64,000 nt of DNA from Streptomyces pristinaespiralis (GCF_001278075.1 NZ_CP011340.1:6507501-6571500), one strand, 5' to 3'. Positions 1-9,046 are shown, numbered from the stretch's first letter. A program made the numbers and translations. Notes: generated by a model not told the origin, from the letters alone.

Positions 1-566
1 AGGCCGACCGCATCCTCATCGGCGGCGGCATGGCGTACACCTTCCTCAAGGCCCAGGGCCACGAGGTCGGCATCTCGCTGCTCCAGGAGGACCAGGTCCC
101 TGCCGTGCTCGAGTACCTCGAGCGCGCCGAGGCCAAGGGCGTGGAGTTCGTGCTTCCCGTCGACGTGCTGGTCGCGTCCGAGTTCCCGGACCTGAAGACC
201 AAGGCGCCGGCCAACCCGGCCGTCGTCGCCGCGGACGCCATTCCCGCCGACCAGGAGGGTCTGGACATCGGTCCCGAGACCCGCAAGCTGTACGCCTCGA
301 AGCTCGCCGACGCGGCCACCGTCTTCTGGAACGGCCCGATGGGCGTCTTCGAGCACCCCGACTACGCCGAGGGCACCAAGGCCGTTGCCCAGGCGCTCGT
401 CGACTCCCCGGCCTTCTCCGTGGTCGGCGGCGGCGACTCCGCCGCGGCCGTGCGGATCCTGGGCTTCGACGAGAAGGCGTTCGGCCACATCTCGACCGGC
501 GGCGGAGCGAGCCTCGAATATCTCGAGGGCAAGACGCTCCCCGGCCTTGCCGCACTGGAGGACTGA
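1..566 (+). CDS. pgk: Phosphoglycerate kinase, C-terminal part (cut by window start)
   Basis: Phosphoglycerate kinase transfers phosphate from 1,3-bisphosphoglycerate to ADP in cytoplasmic glycolysis. Only about the last 187 residues are present; the frame is open from base 3. Visible family signatures are [11 protein letters not shown] at the left edge, the nucleotide-binding NGPMGVFE segment, and the C-terminal GGGDSAAAV and STGGGASLE glycine loops. The stop lies 6 bases before tpiA, so the two are surely co-transcribed, as is usual for gap-pgk-tpiA glycolytic operons. Identification is certain; the missing N-terminus lies upstream of the window. Confidence 0.97.
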   Translation, partial: ADRILIGGGMAYTFLKAQGHEVGISLLQEDQVPAVLEYLERAEAKGVEFVLPVDVLVASEFPDLKTKAPANPAVVAADAIPADQEGLDIGPETRKLYASKLADAATVFWNGPMGVFEHPDYAEGTKAVAQALVDSPAFSVVGGGDSAAAVRILGFDEKAFGHISTGGGASLEYLEGKTLPGLAALED

Positions 567-572
567 CCCCGC

Positions 573-1361
573 ATGACTGCTACTGACCAGGGCCGTATCC
601 CGCTGATGGCGGGCAACTGGAAGATGAACCTCAACCACCTCGAGGCCATCGCGCACGTCCAGAAGCTCGCCTTCGCACTGGCCGACAAGGACTACGACGC
701 CGTAGAGGTCGCCGTCCTGCCGCCCTTCACCGACCTTCGGTCCGTCCAGACCCTGGTCGACGGCGACAAGCTGAAGATCAAGTACGGCGCCCAGGACATC
801 TCGGCGCACGACTCCGGTGCCTACACTGGTGAGATCTCCGGCCCGATGCTGGCCAAGCTGAAGTGCACCTTCGTCGCGGTGGGCCACTCCGAGCGCCGCC
901 AGTACCACGCGGAGAGCGACGAGATCTGCAACGCAAAGGTGAAGGCGGCCTTCAAGCACGGCCTGACCCCGATCCTGTGCGTCGGTGAGGGCCTGGACGT
1001 CCGCAAGGCCGGCAACCAGGTCGAGTACACGCTCGCCCAGCTCGACGGCGGTCTGAAGGACGTCCCGGCCGAGCAGGCCGAGACCATCGTGATCGCTTAC
1101 GAGCCGGTGTGGGCCATCGGCACCGGCGAGGTCGCCACCCCCGAGGACGCGCAGGAGGTCTGCGGTGCCGTCCGTGGCCGTCTCGCGGAGCTGTACTCCC
1201 AGGAGCTGGCCGACAAGGTCCGGATCCAGTACGGCGGCTCGGTGAAGTCGGGCAACGTCGCGGCGATCATGGCCCAGCCCGACGTGGACGGCGCCCTGGT
1301 CGGCGGGGCGGCGCTGGACGCGGACGAGTTCGTCAAGATCGTCCGGTTCCGCGACCAGTGA
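573..1361 (+). CDS. tpiA: Triosephosphate isomerase
   Basis: Interconverts dihydroxyacetone phosphate and glyceraldehyde 3-phosphate in the cytoplasm. The 262-residue TIM barrel has the expected length. Catalytic residues are visible: Lys17 in AGNWKMN, His105 in VGHSERR and Glu177 in [11 protein letters not shown], plus the phosphate-gripping loop YGGSVKSGN near the C-terminus. It follows pgk by 6 bases and is followed by a GC-rich hairpin, so it is probably the end of the glycolytic transcription unit. The ATG start is supported by the family N-terminus ([10 protein letters not shown]). Confidence 0.97.
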   Translation: MTATDQGRIPLMAGNWKMNLNHLEAIAHVQKLAFALADKDYDAVEVAVLPPFTDLRSVQTLVDGDKLKIKYGAQDISAHDSGAYTGEISGPMLAKLKCTFVAVGHSERRQYHAESDEICNAKVKAAFKHGLTPILCVGEGLDVRKAGNQVEYTLAQLDGGLKDVPAEQAETIVIAYEPVWAIGTGEVATPEDAQEVCGAVRGRLAELYSQELADKVRIQYGGSVKSGNVAAIMAQPDVDGALVGGAALDADEFVKIVRFRDQ

Positions 1362-1394
1362 GTATGCGGTAGCGCCGATCCGGCGTACCCTTGC

Positions 1395-1430
1395 GGGGGC
1401 CTGCGGCTCACACAACGAGCCCGGGCCCCC
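1395..1430 (+). terminator. GC-rich hairpin after tpiA
   Basis: A stem of GGGGGCC plus GGCTC pairs with GAGCC plus GGCCCCC around an ACACAAC loop, with a small internal mismatch. There is no clear T-run. It lies between tpiA and secG and could terminate the glycolytic transcript partly, or act as an attenuator before secG. Confidence 0.55.
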
Positions 1431-1478
1431 GTCGTCCGTATTGAGTCCAAGAGAATTGCCAGGAAGTAGGGTCCAGCC

Positions 1479-1715
1479 GTGGTTATGGGATTCTCGATCG
1501 CCCTGATCATTTTCAGCGGGCTGCTGATGTTGCTCGTGCTGATGCACAAGGGGAAGGGCGGCGGTCTTTCCGACATGTTCGGTGGCGGAATGCAGTCCTC
1601 TGTCGGCGGCTCCTCCGTGGCCGAGCGGAACCTCGACCGCATCACCGTCGTTGTCGGTCTGCTGTGGTTCGCGTGCATTGTCGTACTTGGTCTGCTGATG
1701 AAGCTGGACAGCTGA
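1479..1715 (+). CDS. secG: Preprotein translocase subunit SecG
   Basis: SecG is the small integral-membrane partner of SecY and SecE in the general secretion channel and stimulates SecA-driven export. The 78-residue protein has the typical SecG layout: an N-terminal membrane helix (about residues 2-22), a polar Gly/Lys-rich loop (HKGKGGGLSDMFGGG), and a second helix (about 54-74). I chose the GTG at 1479; an in-frame ATG lies two codons later. In actinobacteria secG commonly follows tpiA, as here. Very likely correct from topology and context. Confidence 0.93.
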   Translation: MVMGFSIALIIFSGLLMLLVLMHKGKGGGLSDMFGGGMQSSVGGSSVAERNLDRITVVVGLLWFACIVVLGLLMKLDS

Positions 1716-1850
1716 CCCACCGATTCCGCGTCCCGAGCTGGGGTGTAACTCCAATCACTGGACGAGCGTTGGGCCTTACGTAGACTGGGGCACTCGCGGC
1801 GCAGCCGCTGTGAGACGCTGTGCAGCACCATCACGCAGGGAGTTACGACC

Positions 1851-2186
1851 GTGGCAAGTGGCAACGCGATCCGGGGAAGCCGGGTCGGAGCGGGGCCGAT
1901 GGGCGAGGCAGAGCGAGGCGAGTCCGCGCCGCGCCTCCGCATCTCCTTCTGGTGCTCGAACGGGCACGAGACGCAGCCGAGCTTCGCCAGTGACGCACAG
2001 GTCCCCGACACCTGGGACTGCCCGCGGTGCGGGTTCCCGGCCGGCCAGGACCGGGACAATCCGCCGGACCCGCCGCGCACCGAGCCGTACAAGACGCACC
2101 TCGCGTACGTACGCGAGCGGCGCAGCGACGCGGACGGCGAGGCGATTCTCGCGGAAGCGCTCGCCAAACTGCGGGGCGAGATCTAG
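1851..2186 (+). CDS. RbpA-family RNA polymerase-binding protein
   Basis: RbpA proteins bind the principal sigma factor and RNA polymerase and stabilise open complexes. This 111-residue protein has the RbpA plan: an N-terminal tail containing IRGSRVGAG, a central zinc-ribbon-like core with FWCSNGH and WDCPRCG (three Cys plus a His as possible zinc ligands), and a C-terminal sigma-interaction segment ending in TEPYKTHLAYVRERRSDADGE. It is shorter and its core differs from the classical RbpA of Streptomyces (as I recall that sequence), so it may be a paralogue rather than the main RbpA; I therefore give no symbol. Start is GTG with GGGAG upstream. A strong terminator follows. Confidence 0.8.
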   Translation: MASGNAIRGSRVGAGPMGEAERGESAPRLRISFWCSNGHETQPSFASDAQVPDTWDCPRCGFPAGQDRDNPPDPPRTEPYKTHLAYVRERRSDADGEAILAEALAKLRGEI

Positions 2187-2192
2187 TTCCCC

Positions 2193-2237
2193 AGTCCGGC
2201 CGCCACCCGAAAAGGGTGACGGCCGGACTTGTCTTTA
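2193..2237 (+). terminator. Rho-independent terminator after the RbpA-family gene
   Basis: A 16-base arm beginning AGTCCGGCCG pairs with an arm ending CGGCCGGACT, one internal mismatch, around a GAAAA loop, followed by TGTCTTT. It separates the RbpA-family gene from pgi. Confidence 0.85.
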
Positions 2238-2345
2238 CCGGGCCGCTTCTCGTGCGCCGCCCCGCCGACGCCTCACCGACCGGCCTGATCAATTAGGTTG
2301 GAACCGCAGCGGGGCATGCAGGCAGGTACGAGAAGAAGTGGGCTG

Positions 2346-4004
2346 ATGTCCGAGATGAACGCAGGCAAGACCAGGCTCAACCGGATGCCCGAGTGGACCG
2401 CTCTCGGCAAGCACCGCGAGCAGTTGGGCGGGACGCATCTGCGGGAGCTGTTCGCGGCGGACGCGGAGCGCGGCAGCAGGTACACCCTCCAGGTAGGTGA
2501 TCTGTACCTGGACTACTCCAAGCACCTGGTCACCGACGAGACGCTGGCACTGCTGCGCGAACTGGCCGCCGCCACCGATGTCGCCGGACTGCGGGACGCC
2601 ATGTTCCGCGGCGAGAAGATCAACACCACCGAGGACCGCGCGGTCCTGCACACGGCCCTGCGTGCCCCGCGGGACGCCGTCATCGAGGTCGACGGCGAGA
2701 ACGTGGTGCCGGACGTCCACGCCGTGCTGGACAAGATGGCCGCCTTCTCTGAGCGGATCCGCTCCGGCGAGTGGACCGGCCACACCGGCAAGCGCATCAG
2801 GAACATCGTCAACATCGGTATCGGCGGCTCCGACCTCGGGCCCGCGATGGCGTACGAGGTGCTCCGCTCCTACACCGAGCGGGACCTGACGTTCCGTTTC
2901 GTCTCGAACGTCGACGGGGCCGATCTCCACGAGGCCGTGAGGGACCTGGACCCGGCGGAGACCCTCTTCATCATCGCCTCGAAGACCTTCACCACCATCG
3001 AGACGATCACCAACGCCACCTCCGCCCGCGAGTGGCTGCTCACCAATCTCCGGGTCGGCCCCGACGCCGTCGCCAAGCACTTCGTGGCCCTGTCCACCAA
3101 CGCGGAGAAGGTCTCCGACTTCGGCATCGACACGGCCAACATGTTCGAGTTCTGGGACTGGGTCGGCGGCCGGTACTCGTACGACTCCGCGATCGGCCTG
3201 TCCCTGATGATCGCGATCGGACCCGACCGGTTCCGCGAGATGCTCGACGGCTTCCACCTCGTCGACGAGCACTTCCGCACCGCGCCCCCCGAGGCCAACG
3301 CCCCGCTCCTGCTGGGCCTGCTGGGCGTCTGGTACGGGGCGTTCTTCGACGCGCAGTCGCACGCGGTGCTGCCCTACTCGCACTACCTGTCCAAGTTCAC
3401 CGCGTACCTCCAGCAGCTCGACATGGAGTCCAACGGCAAGTCGGTCGACCGTGACGGCAATCCGGTCGACTGGCAGACCGGCCCCGTGGTGTGGGGCACC
3501 CCCGGCACCAACGGCCAGCACGCCTACTACCAGCTGATCCACCAGGGCACGAAGGTCATCCCCGCGGACTTCATCGGCTTCGCCAAGCCGGTCCCCGGCC
3601 TGCTCGCCGGGCTCGTCCCGCAGCACGACCTGCTCATGGCCAACTTCTTCGCCCAGACGCAGGCCCTCGCCTTCGGCAGGACACCCGAGGAGGTCAGGGC
3701 GGAAGGCGTCGCGGAGGAACTGGTGCCGCACAAGACGTTCAAGGGCAACCACCCGACGACGACGATCCTCGCGGAGGACCTCACCCCCTCCGTACTGGGC
3801 CAGTTGATCGCCCTCTACGAGCACAAGGTGTTCGTGCAGGGCGCGATCTGGAACATCGACTCCTTCGACCAGTGGGGAGTCGAGCTCGGCAAGGTCCTCG
3901 CCAAGAAGATCGAGCCGGTGCTGACCGAGGGCGAGGGCAGCGAGCAGCTCGACAGCTCCACCGCGACGCTGGCCGGCAAGTACCGGACACTGCGCGGCCG
4001 GTGA
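2346..4004 (+). CDS. pgi: Glucose-6-phosphate isomerase
   Basis: Interconverts glucose 6-phosphate and fructose 6-phosphate, linking glycolysis to the pentose-phosphate genes encoded a few kilobases downstream. The 552-residue length is normal for the family. Visible signatures: [12 protein letters not shown] for sugar-phosphate binding, [12 protein letters not shown], the family signature [14 protein letters not shown], and NGKSVD...[20 protein letters not shown] with catalytic Glu/His/Lys surroundings. I start at ATG 2346, preceded by GAGAAGAAG; ATG 2355 is possible. It lies alone after a terminator, and is followed at 4 bases by the PH-domain genes. Confidence 0.96.
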   Translation: MSEMNAGKTRLNRMPEWTALGKHREQLGGTHLRELFAADAERGSRYTLQVGDLYLDYSKHLVTDETLALLRELAAATDVAGLRDAMFRGEKINTTEDRAVLHTALRAPRDAVIEVDGENVVPDVHAVLDKMAAFSERIRSGEWTGHTGKRIRNIVNIGIGGSDLGPAMAYEVLRSYTERDLTFRFVSNVDGADLHEAVRDLDPAETLFIIASKTFTTIETITNATSAREWLLTNLRVGPDAVAKHFVALSTNAEKVSDFGIDTANMFEFWDWVGGRYSYDSAIGLSLMIAIGPDRFREMLDGFHLVDEHFRTAPPEANAPLLLGLLGVWYGAFFDAQSHAVLPYSHYLSKFTAYLQQLDMESNGKSVDRDGNPVDWQTGPVVWGTPGTNGQHAYYQLIHQGTKVIPADFIGFAKPVPGLLAGLVPQHDLLMANFFAQTQALAFGRTPEEVRAEGVAEELVPHKTFKGNHPTTTILAEDLTPSVLGQLIALYEHKVFVQGAIWNIDSFDQWGVELGKVLAKKIEPVLTEGEGSEQLDSSTATLAGKYRTLRGR

Positions 4005-4008
4005 CCTG

Positions 4009-4509
4009 ATGGCGGGGGAGAACACGGTGCGGCTCCGGCCGCCGAACAACCGGCTGAACGAACGGGCCGTCAACTGGTGGCGCACGCAGGTCCTGCTGAC
4101 CGCCGCGGTACCGGCCCTCGTGCTGGCCGTGCTGGGCGCCTTCATCGAGCCGGCCCGCACCTGGCTGCTGGTCCCGGCAGGCGTGATCGCCGTCCTCGGT
4201 CTCGCCTGCACCGCGTTCTTCCCCGCCTGGTGGTACCGCGTGCACCGCTGGGAGGTCACCGACGAGGCGGTGTACGTGCGCACCGGGGCGCTGTGGCAGG
4301 AGTGGCGGATCGCGCCCATGTCCCGCATCCAGACCGTGGACACGGTCAGGGGACCGCTCGAGCAGGCGTTCAGGCTCGCCACCGTCACGGTGACCACCGC
4401 CTCCGCCAAGGGCGCCGTCAGGATCGAAGGGCTTGATCACCAGGTCGCCGCGGACCTCGCGGAGGACCTTACGCGGATCACCCGGGCCACGCCCGGGGAC
4501 GCCACATGA
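4009..4509 (+). CDS. PH-domain membrane protein (YdbS-like)
   Basis: A 166-residue membrane protein with two hydrophobic segments (about residues 29-48 and 50-70) followed by a bacterial PH-like domain (bPH_2; begins near YRVHRWEVTDEAVYVRTGALWQE in pieces and includes SRIQTVDTVRGPLEQAFRL). It resembles Bacillus YdbS, which is paired with the larger YdbT; the next gene here is that partner and overlaps by four bases. Substrate and function are not known. It is 4 bases after pgi, probably by read-through. Confidence 0.8.
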   Translation: MAGENTVRLRPPNNRLNERAVNWWRTQVLLTAAVPALVLAVLGAFIEPARTWLLVPAGVIAVLGLACTAFFPAWWYRVHRWEVTDEAVYVRTGALWQEWRIAPMSRIQTVDTVRGPLEQAFRLATVTVTTASAKGAVRIEGLDHQVAADLAEDLTRITRATPGDAT

Positions 4510-6011
4510 GCGCACCGGGAGGGGAGTGGCGGCGGCTCGACGGGCGCACGGTCCTGGTGACCGCCATGGTCCTGGCGGGCTTCGCCTTCGGTGCCGGACT
4601 CCCCGTACTCCTCGGCCTCGCGGGGGGCATGCCGTTGGGGAAGGCCCTCGGCTGGGTCCTGGCCGGGGCGGCCCTGCTGGTCGGCGCCGGCACCGGCGCC
4701 GACCTGGTGCGCTGGCAGCGCACCAGGTACCGCATCGGCTCGGAGCGGGCCGAACTCCACACGGGGCTGGTCCTGGTCAAGCGCCGCTCGCTGGCCCGCG
4801 AACGCATCCGGAGCGTCGACCTCACCGCCAATGTGCTGCTGCGCGTCCTCGGCCTCGTCAAGGTCCGCATCGGCACGGGCGAGCACGCCGCCGGGGGTGA
4901 GTCCACCCTCGAACTCGACGCCGTCAGCCGGGCGGAGGGCGAACGGCTGCGGCTCGAGCTGCTGGCCAGGACCACTTCGCGGGAGGCCGCCGCCCATCCC
5001 GACGGGGCGCTCGCAGTCCTCGATCCGGCCTGGATCCGCTACGCGCCGGTCTCCTTCGTCGCCCCCTTGCTCGGCGGCGCGGCCGCGGGCGCGGTGATGC
5101 AGGTCAGCGAGTGGTTCGGGGCCCAGGCCGAGGTCATCGAGTGGGTGGGGGACCGCTTCAGGGACACCCCCCTCGTATGGATCATCGTCACCCTGGCCGC
5201 CGCCGCGCTCGTCGCCGGTGTCGTCGGTGCGGTCGGCCTGTGGATCGAGATGTGGTGGAACTACCGGCTCGAGCGGGAGCCCGGCGGCACGCTGCGGGTC
5301 AGGCGGGGCCTGTTCACGTCACGCTCGATATCGATCGAGGAGCGCCGGCTGCGCGGCGTCGACCTGGTCGAGCCGCTGGGCGTCCGGCTCTTCGGCGCCG
5401 CGAGGGTGGACGCTGTCGCCACCGGGCTCGTCAAGGACCAGCAGGACAAGCACGCCGACATCAACGTCCTGCTGCCCGCGGTGCCGCGGGCGCTGGCCGA
5501 CGAGGTCGCCGCGCAGGTGCTCCGCGAATCCGCCTCCCCGACGCGCGAGGCCGTCCTGACACCCCATCCCCGGGCCGCCCGCGGCAGGCGGCTGCGCTGG
5601 GCACTGGGCGCGGTGCTGCTGCCCTCGGCCCTCCTCGCGCTCCTCGGCGCGCTGCTCACGCCGGTGCTCCTGTGGATCGCGGCCGCCTGCGCCGCGGTCG
5701 GCGTCCCCGTCGCGGTGCTCCTCGCCCTCGACGCGTACCGGGCCCTCGGCCACGGGATCGCCGGCGACTACCTCGTCACCCGCTCCGGCACCGTCCGCCG
5801 CAGCACGGTCGCACTGCAGCGGACGGGCGTGATCGGCTGGACGGCCCGCCGGTCCGTCTTTCAGCGCCGCGCCGGTCTGATAACCCTGACGGCCACGACG
5901 GCGGCGGGCGCGGGCGCGTACGGCGTCCACGACGCCGCCGAGGGGGAGGGCCTGACGTTCGCGTCGGAGGCGGTTCCGGGGCTCCTGGAGCCGTTCCTGG
6001 AGCGCGACTGA
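4506..6011 (+). CDS. Large PH-domain membrane protein (YdbT-like)
   Basis: A 501-residue membrane protein with repeated units of paired hydrophobic helices, each followed by a bacterial PH-like domain. PH-like segments are visible as YRIGSERAELHTGLVLVKRR, then YRLEREPGGTLRVRRGLF with SRSISIEERRLRGVDLVEPLG, and a third, shorter unit near DYLVTRSGTVRRSTVALQRTGVIGW. It starts inside the stop of the YdbS-like gene (ATGA overlap), so the pair is translationally coupled and presumably forms one membrane complex. Biological role unknown. Confidence 0.8.
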   Translation: MSAPGGEWRRLDGRTVLVTAMVLAGFAFGAGLPVLLGLAGGMPLGKALGWVLAGAALLVGAGTGADLVRWQRTRYRIGSERAELHTGLVLVKRRSLARERIRSVDLTANVLLRVLGLVKVRIGTGEHAAGGESTLELDAVSRAEGERLRLELLARTTSREAAAHPDGALAVLDPAWIRYAPVSFVAPLLGGAAAGAVMQVSEWFGAQAEVIEWVGDRFRDTPLVWIIVTLAAAALVAGVVGAVGLWIEMWWNYRLEREPGGTLRVRRGLFTSRSISIEERRLRGVDLVEPLGVRLFGAARVDAVATGLVKDQQDKHADINVLLPAVPRALADEVAAQVLRESASPTREAVLTPHPRAARGRRLRWALGAVLLPSALLALLGALLTPVLLWIAAACAAVGVPVAVLLALDAYRALGHGIAGDYLVTRSGTVRRSTVALQRTGVIGWTARRSVFQRRAGLITLTATTAAGAGAYGVHDAAEGEGLTFASEAVPGLLEPFLERD

Positions 6012-6078
6012 AGGTACTTCCCTGGAGCGTTGGTCACGCGGCTGACGGGCGGACGGATCGAGCAGGGCTGCCGCGGGG

Positions 6079-6459
6079 TCACACGGTCAGGGTGCCGCCG
6101 ACGAAGGTTCGTTCCGGCGGTGATGCCACGAGTTCGACCATGGTGCCGGTTCGCAGGTCGTCGCCGGCGACGCTCGTGATCGCGTCGGTGAGCGCGGCGC
6201 CGAGGTGTGCGGTGATCCGGGCGGCGTCGGGGCGGTCGAAGACGCCGGCGCGGACGCCCAAGGTCACCGAGGCGTTCGTGTCCACGGCCTTGCCGCCCTG
6301 CGCGAAACGGCCTGCGGGAACTCCGGACAGGCGGATGCTTACGAGGTCGCGGGCCCATTCGCCATAGACGTCGACGATCGCGTCGGTCAGCGCGGCAGCC
6401 AGCATGGATTCCTTGCCTGCCAGCCTGTTCTCCGGAAGGTGGACGGTCAGATGCGGCAT
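6079..6459 (-). CDS. Tautomerase-family protein
   Basis: A 126-residue protein whose mature N-terminus would be Pro (MPHLTVHLPENRLAG), the catalytic base of the 4-oxalocrotonate tautomerase superfamily. It is about twice the size of the minimal tautomerase, with two related halves: LTDAIVDVYGEWARDLVSIRL and LTDAITSVAGDDLRTGTMVEL. It is transcribed divergently from a MarR regulator across a 64-base gap containing a perfect inverted repeat, suggesting local control by that regulator. Substrate unknown; aromatic catabolism or detoxification are guesses from the family. The start is fixed by the required Pro1. Confidence 0.8.
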   Translation of the reverse strand: MPHLTVHLPENRLAGKESMLAAALTDAIVDVYGEWARDLVSIRLSGVPAGRFAQGGKAVDTNASVTLGVRAGVFDRPDAARITAHLGAALTDAITSVAGDDLRTGTMVELVASPPERTFVGGTLTV

Positions 6460-6488
6460 AGTGAACCCCGTTCCCTTTGAGCCTAAAG

Positions 6489-6504
6489 CCTTTGTTTTCA
6501 AAGG
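6489..6504. promoter_or_regulatory. Perfect inverted repeat, candidate MarR operator
   Basis: CCTTTG-TTTT-CAAAGG in the 64-base gap between the tautomerase and MarR genes. MarR proteins bind such short palindromes in divergent promoters. A related half-site (CCTTTGAGCC) lies just upstream. Confidence 0.55.
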
Positions 6505-6523
6505 TATCTGGAAGAGGTCGTCG

Positions 6524-7012
6524 ATGTCCACGGAATCGGACGGTCCAGCCGTCGACGAGGCCGTCCGCACCCTGCTGTTGCTCATGCCGCGGCTCGTCGG
6601 CCGCGCCAAGCGCCTGCCCATCCCTCCGGCTCTCCAGGGCCTGGACCTGGCGCCGCGGCACCTCGCGCTGCTGGCCCACCTGGAGTACGACGGTCCCACC
6701 AGCGTCAATGAGCTGGCTGCCCGGCTGGAGGTGGCCCCGACGACCGTCAGCCTCATGGTGAGCGAACTGTCACGGCTGGGCGTCCTTCAGCGCACCGCTG
6801 ATCCTGCTGACCGCCGCCGCCGGATCATCGCCATCGCCTCCGCCTACGCCGCCCCGATCGGCGAATGGCTTTCCGGCAGCGCCTCTGCCTGGGAACGCGT
6901 AATGCGCGGTCTCCACCCTGCGGAACGCGCCACGGTCATCACCGCCCTGCACGCTTACGAGGCCGCCTTGGAGCAGGCGGGCGACCAGCAGCAGAACGCG
7001 CAACCGCGTTGA
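6524..7012 (+). CDS. MarR-family transcriptional regulator
   Basis: A 162-residue winged-helix regulator of the MarR type. The helix-turn-helix is visible around VNELAARLEVAPTTVSLMVSELSRLG and the wing around RTADPADRRRRIIAI. The ATG at 6524 gives the normal MarR length; upstream in-frame codons would make an implausible extension. It is divergent from the tautomerase gene and probably represses it and itself through the 6489-6504 palindrome. Ligand unknown. Confidence 0.87.
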   Translation: MSTESDGPAVDEAVRTLLLLMPRLVGRAKRLPIPPALQGLDLAPRHLALLAHLEYDGPTSVNELAARLEVAPTTVSLMVSELSRLGVLQRTADPADRRRRIIAIASAYAAPIGEWLSGSASAWERVMRGLHPAERATVITALHAYEAALEQAGDQQQNAQPR

Positions 7013-7052
7013 CGGGCTGGGCGGAGTCGCCGTCTGCGGCACGTGCGCCCGC

Positions 7053-7724
7053 TCAGCGCGACGGCGACACCAGGCCCAGCTCGTAGGCGATGATGACCAG
7101 TTGGACCCGGTCACGGGCCGCGAGCTTGGTGAACAGCCGTCCCACGTGCGCCTTGGCCGTGGCCGGGCTGATGCAGAGCCGGTCGGCGATCTCGCCGTTG
7201 GACAGTCCTCGGCCGATGAGGGTGAGCACCTCGCGTTCGCGGTCGGTGACGCCGTCGATCGCCGGGTGCGGGGGTGTCGCCGGGGGCTTCGGCCGGGCGG
7301 CGAACTCCTCGATGAGACGGCGGGTCACGCTCGGCGCGATCAGGGCGTCGCCGGCGGCGACCACCCGGACGGCGGCGAGGATGTCGTCCAGATCCATGTC
7401 CTTGACCAGGAATCCGCTCGCGCCCGCGCGCAGCGCGCCGTAGACGTACTCGTCGTCGTCGAAGGTGGTGAGGACCAGGACGCGTGCCGTGCTCGGGCCG
7501 GCGGTGATCCGTCCGGTCGCCTCGATGCCGTCCATGCCGGGCATCCGGATGTCCATCACCACCACGTCCGGCCGGACGTCCTCGGCCAGTCGGACAGCCT
7601 GTTCGCCCGTGCCGGCTTCGCCGGCGATCTCGAGGCCGGGGCTGTCCGCGACGAGCACGCGCAGTCCGGCGCGCACCAGCGGCTGGTCGTCGACGAGCAG
7701 GACACGCACGGGAGGAGGTGTCAT
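7053..7724 (-). CDS. NarL/LuxR-type response regulator
   Basis: A 223-residue response regulator. The receiver domain occupies about residues 6-125 with acidic pair DD12-13 and phospho-acceptor Asp58 in VVVMDIRMPGMDG; the LuxR-type DNA-binding domain (about 155-220) contains LTLIGRGLSNGEIADRL and KAHVGRLFTKL. It overlaps the histidine kinase gene by four bases and is transcribed after it. The neighbouring divergent ABC exporter is a likely target. Signal unknown. Confidence 0.93.
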   Translation of the reverse strand: MTPPPVRVLLVDDQPLVRAGLRVLVADSPGLEIAGEAGTGEQAVRLAEDVRPDVVVMDIRMPGMDGIEATGRITAGPSTARVLVLTTFDDDEYVYGALRAGASGFLVKDMDLDDILAAVRVVAAGDALIAPSVTRRLIEEFAARPKPPATPPHPAIDGVTDREREVLTLIGRGLSNGEIADRLCISPATAKAHVGRLFTKLAARDRVQLVIIAYELGLVSPSR

Positions 7725-8914
7725 CGCGCGCCCGCCGGCACCGGCAGCCGCACCGCCACGCGGAAGCCCCCTTCAGGGCGCGGTCCGGCGGTGAACCGGC
7801 CGTGCAGCAGGACGGCCCGTTCACGCATTCCGGTGATGCCGTAGCCCGTGCCCGCGGTCGCGGGGCCGTCGCCGTCGTCGGTGATCTCGATGGCCAACTC
7901 GTCCTCCCGGTGGTCGACGACCACCCGGCACTCGCGCGTGCCCGCGTGGCGCACCACGTTGGTGATGGCCTCCTGGATGATGCGGAAGGCGGACAGTTCG
8001 ACCTCCGCGGGGAGCGGGCGCCGCTCCCCGCGCCACTCCACGTCCACCCGTACACCGCCGTCCAGTGTCGTCGCGACCAGCCGGTCGACGTCCGCCAGGC
8101 CGGGGGCGGGCGCGAGCGGCGCCGCTTCCGGTTCGGCCTCGCGGAGGGCGCCGAGCATCCGGCGCAGCCCCGCCAGGGTTTCCCTGCTGGTGGCCTCGAT
8201 GGCGGCGAGCGCGTTGCGGGCCTCCGCCGGCTGGGTGTCGATGACCCGGCGGCCGGTGCCGGCCTGGATCGCGACGATGCCGATGCTGTGGGCGACCATG
8301 TCGTGCAACTCGCGGGCGATCCGCAGCCGTTCGGCGGTGACCGCCCGGGCGGCGGCCTGGGCCCGTACCGTCTCGGCGTGTTCGCGGCGCTCCTGGACGA
8401 GATGACCGGCCGTCCACGCGAGGGCGAGCAGCAGGGCCAGGAACACGACGGCCGCGACGAAGTCGTCGGACCCGGTCCGGTAGCGGGCCGCGGCGGCGAT
8501 CTGCACGGCGAGGGTCAGGGCAGCGGCGGCGAGCGCGGCCCGGCGCCCCCGGGTGGCAGCGACGCAGCCGACGGCGAGATCGGTGACCAGTGCCTGCAGG
8601 TACCCGATCTGCCAGGCGGGTGCCGAGGCCGCGAAAGGGAAGGCCGCGGCCAGCTTCGAGGCCGCCAGCGCGGTCGCGGCGAACGAACCGGCCAGCATCG
8701 GCACCAGGGCCGCCCACGGCCGGCGCAACAGCAGCGGAACGGGCAGGACCGCCAGCGCTGCCGGGAGCAGGAGCCGCACACCGGTCGGCTCGCGCTCGTG
8801 GAGCACCGCGGCGTACAGCAGGACCGGATAGGCGAGCGCCCCGCTCCAGGCCAGGGCCCGCATCGCGGTCGGCGGTACGCGCCTCGAGCAGGGGACACGG
8901 AGGGAGACGCTCAT
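7721..8914 (-). CDS. Sensor histidine kinase (HisKA_3 type)
   Basis: A 397-residue membrane kinase of the NarX/DesK type. The N-terminal half has about six hydrophobic helices (to about residue 170). The dimerisation/phosphorylation helix contains ERLRIARELHDMVAHS with phospho-acceptor His204, and the ATP-binding domain has FRIIQEAITNVVRHAG (N-box) and DDGDGPATAGTGYGITGM (G-box). I start at ATG 8914; an internal ATG near residue 18 is an alternative. It pairs with the response regulator downstream and faces an ABC transporter across a gap with an elaborate inverted-repeat structure. Confidence 0.9.
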   Translation of the reverse strand: MSVSLRVPCSRRVPPTAMRALAWSGALAYPVLLYAAVLHEREPTGVRLLLPAALAVLPVPLLLRRPWAALVPMLAGSFAATALAASKLAAAFPFAASAPAWQIGYLQALVTDLAVGCVAATRGRRAALAAAALTLAVQIAAAARYRTGSDDFVAAVVFLALLLALAWTAGHLVQERREHAETVRAQAAARAVTAERLRIARELHDMVAHSIGIVAIQAGTGRRVIDTQPAEARNALAAIEATSRETLAGLRRMLGALREAEPEAAPLAPAPGLADVDRLVATTLDGGVRVDVEWRGERRPLPAEVELSAFRIIQEAITNVVRHAGTRECRVVVDHREDELAIEITDDGDGPATAGTGYGITGMRERAVLLHGRFTAGPRPEGGFRVAVRLPVPAGAR

Positions 8915-8943
8915 GCCGTGATCATAAGTACGGCGCGCAGCGC

Positions 8944-9016
8944 GGGCATCGGCCCCGGGGCGTACGCCCCAGGGCCACAGCGGGGGCCCACGGTTGTGGT
9001 CCTGGGGCCGATGCCC
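8944..9016. repeat. Nested inverted repeats between kinase and ABC genes
   Basis: Outer arms GGGCATCGGCCCC (8944-8956) and GGGGCCGATGCCC (9004-9016) are perfect complements. Directly inside the left arm is a 14-base palindrome GGGGCGTACGCCCC (8957-8970), then AGGGCCACA (8971-8979) pairing 8/9 with TGTGGTCCT (8995-9003). Together they can fold as a branched cruciform covering the divergent promoter region. Confidence 0.75.
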
Positions 9017-9046
9017 CGCCGGCTCTGCCCACGGGACGGTGGCCGG

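Noticed and set aside
1748..1772. Possible sigma-R site (GTAAC-N18-GTT) before the RbpA-family gene
   Set aside because: Only 3 of 5 bases of the -35 agree, too weak to call.
7718..9046. Long N-terminal extension of the ABC ATPase frame
   Set aside because: It runs antisense to the kinase gene and has no protein-like character; the ATPase starts near 9047.
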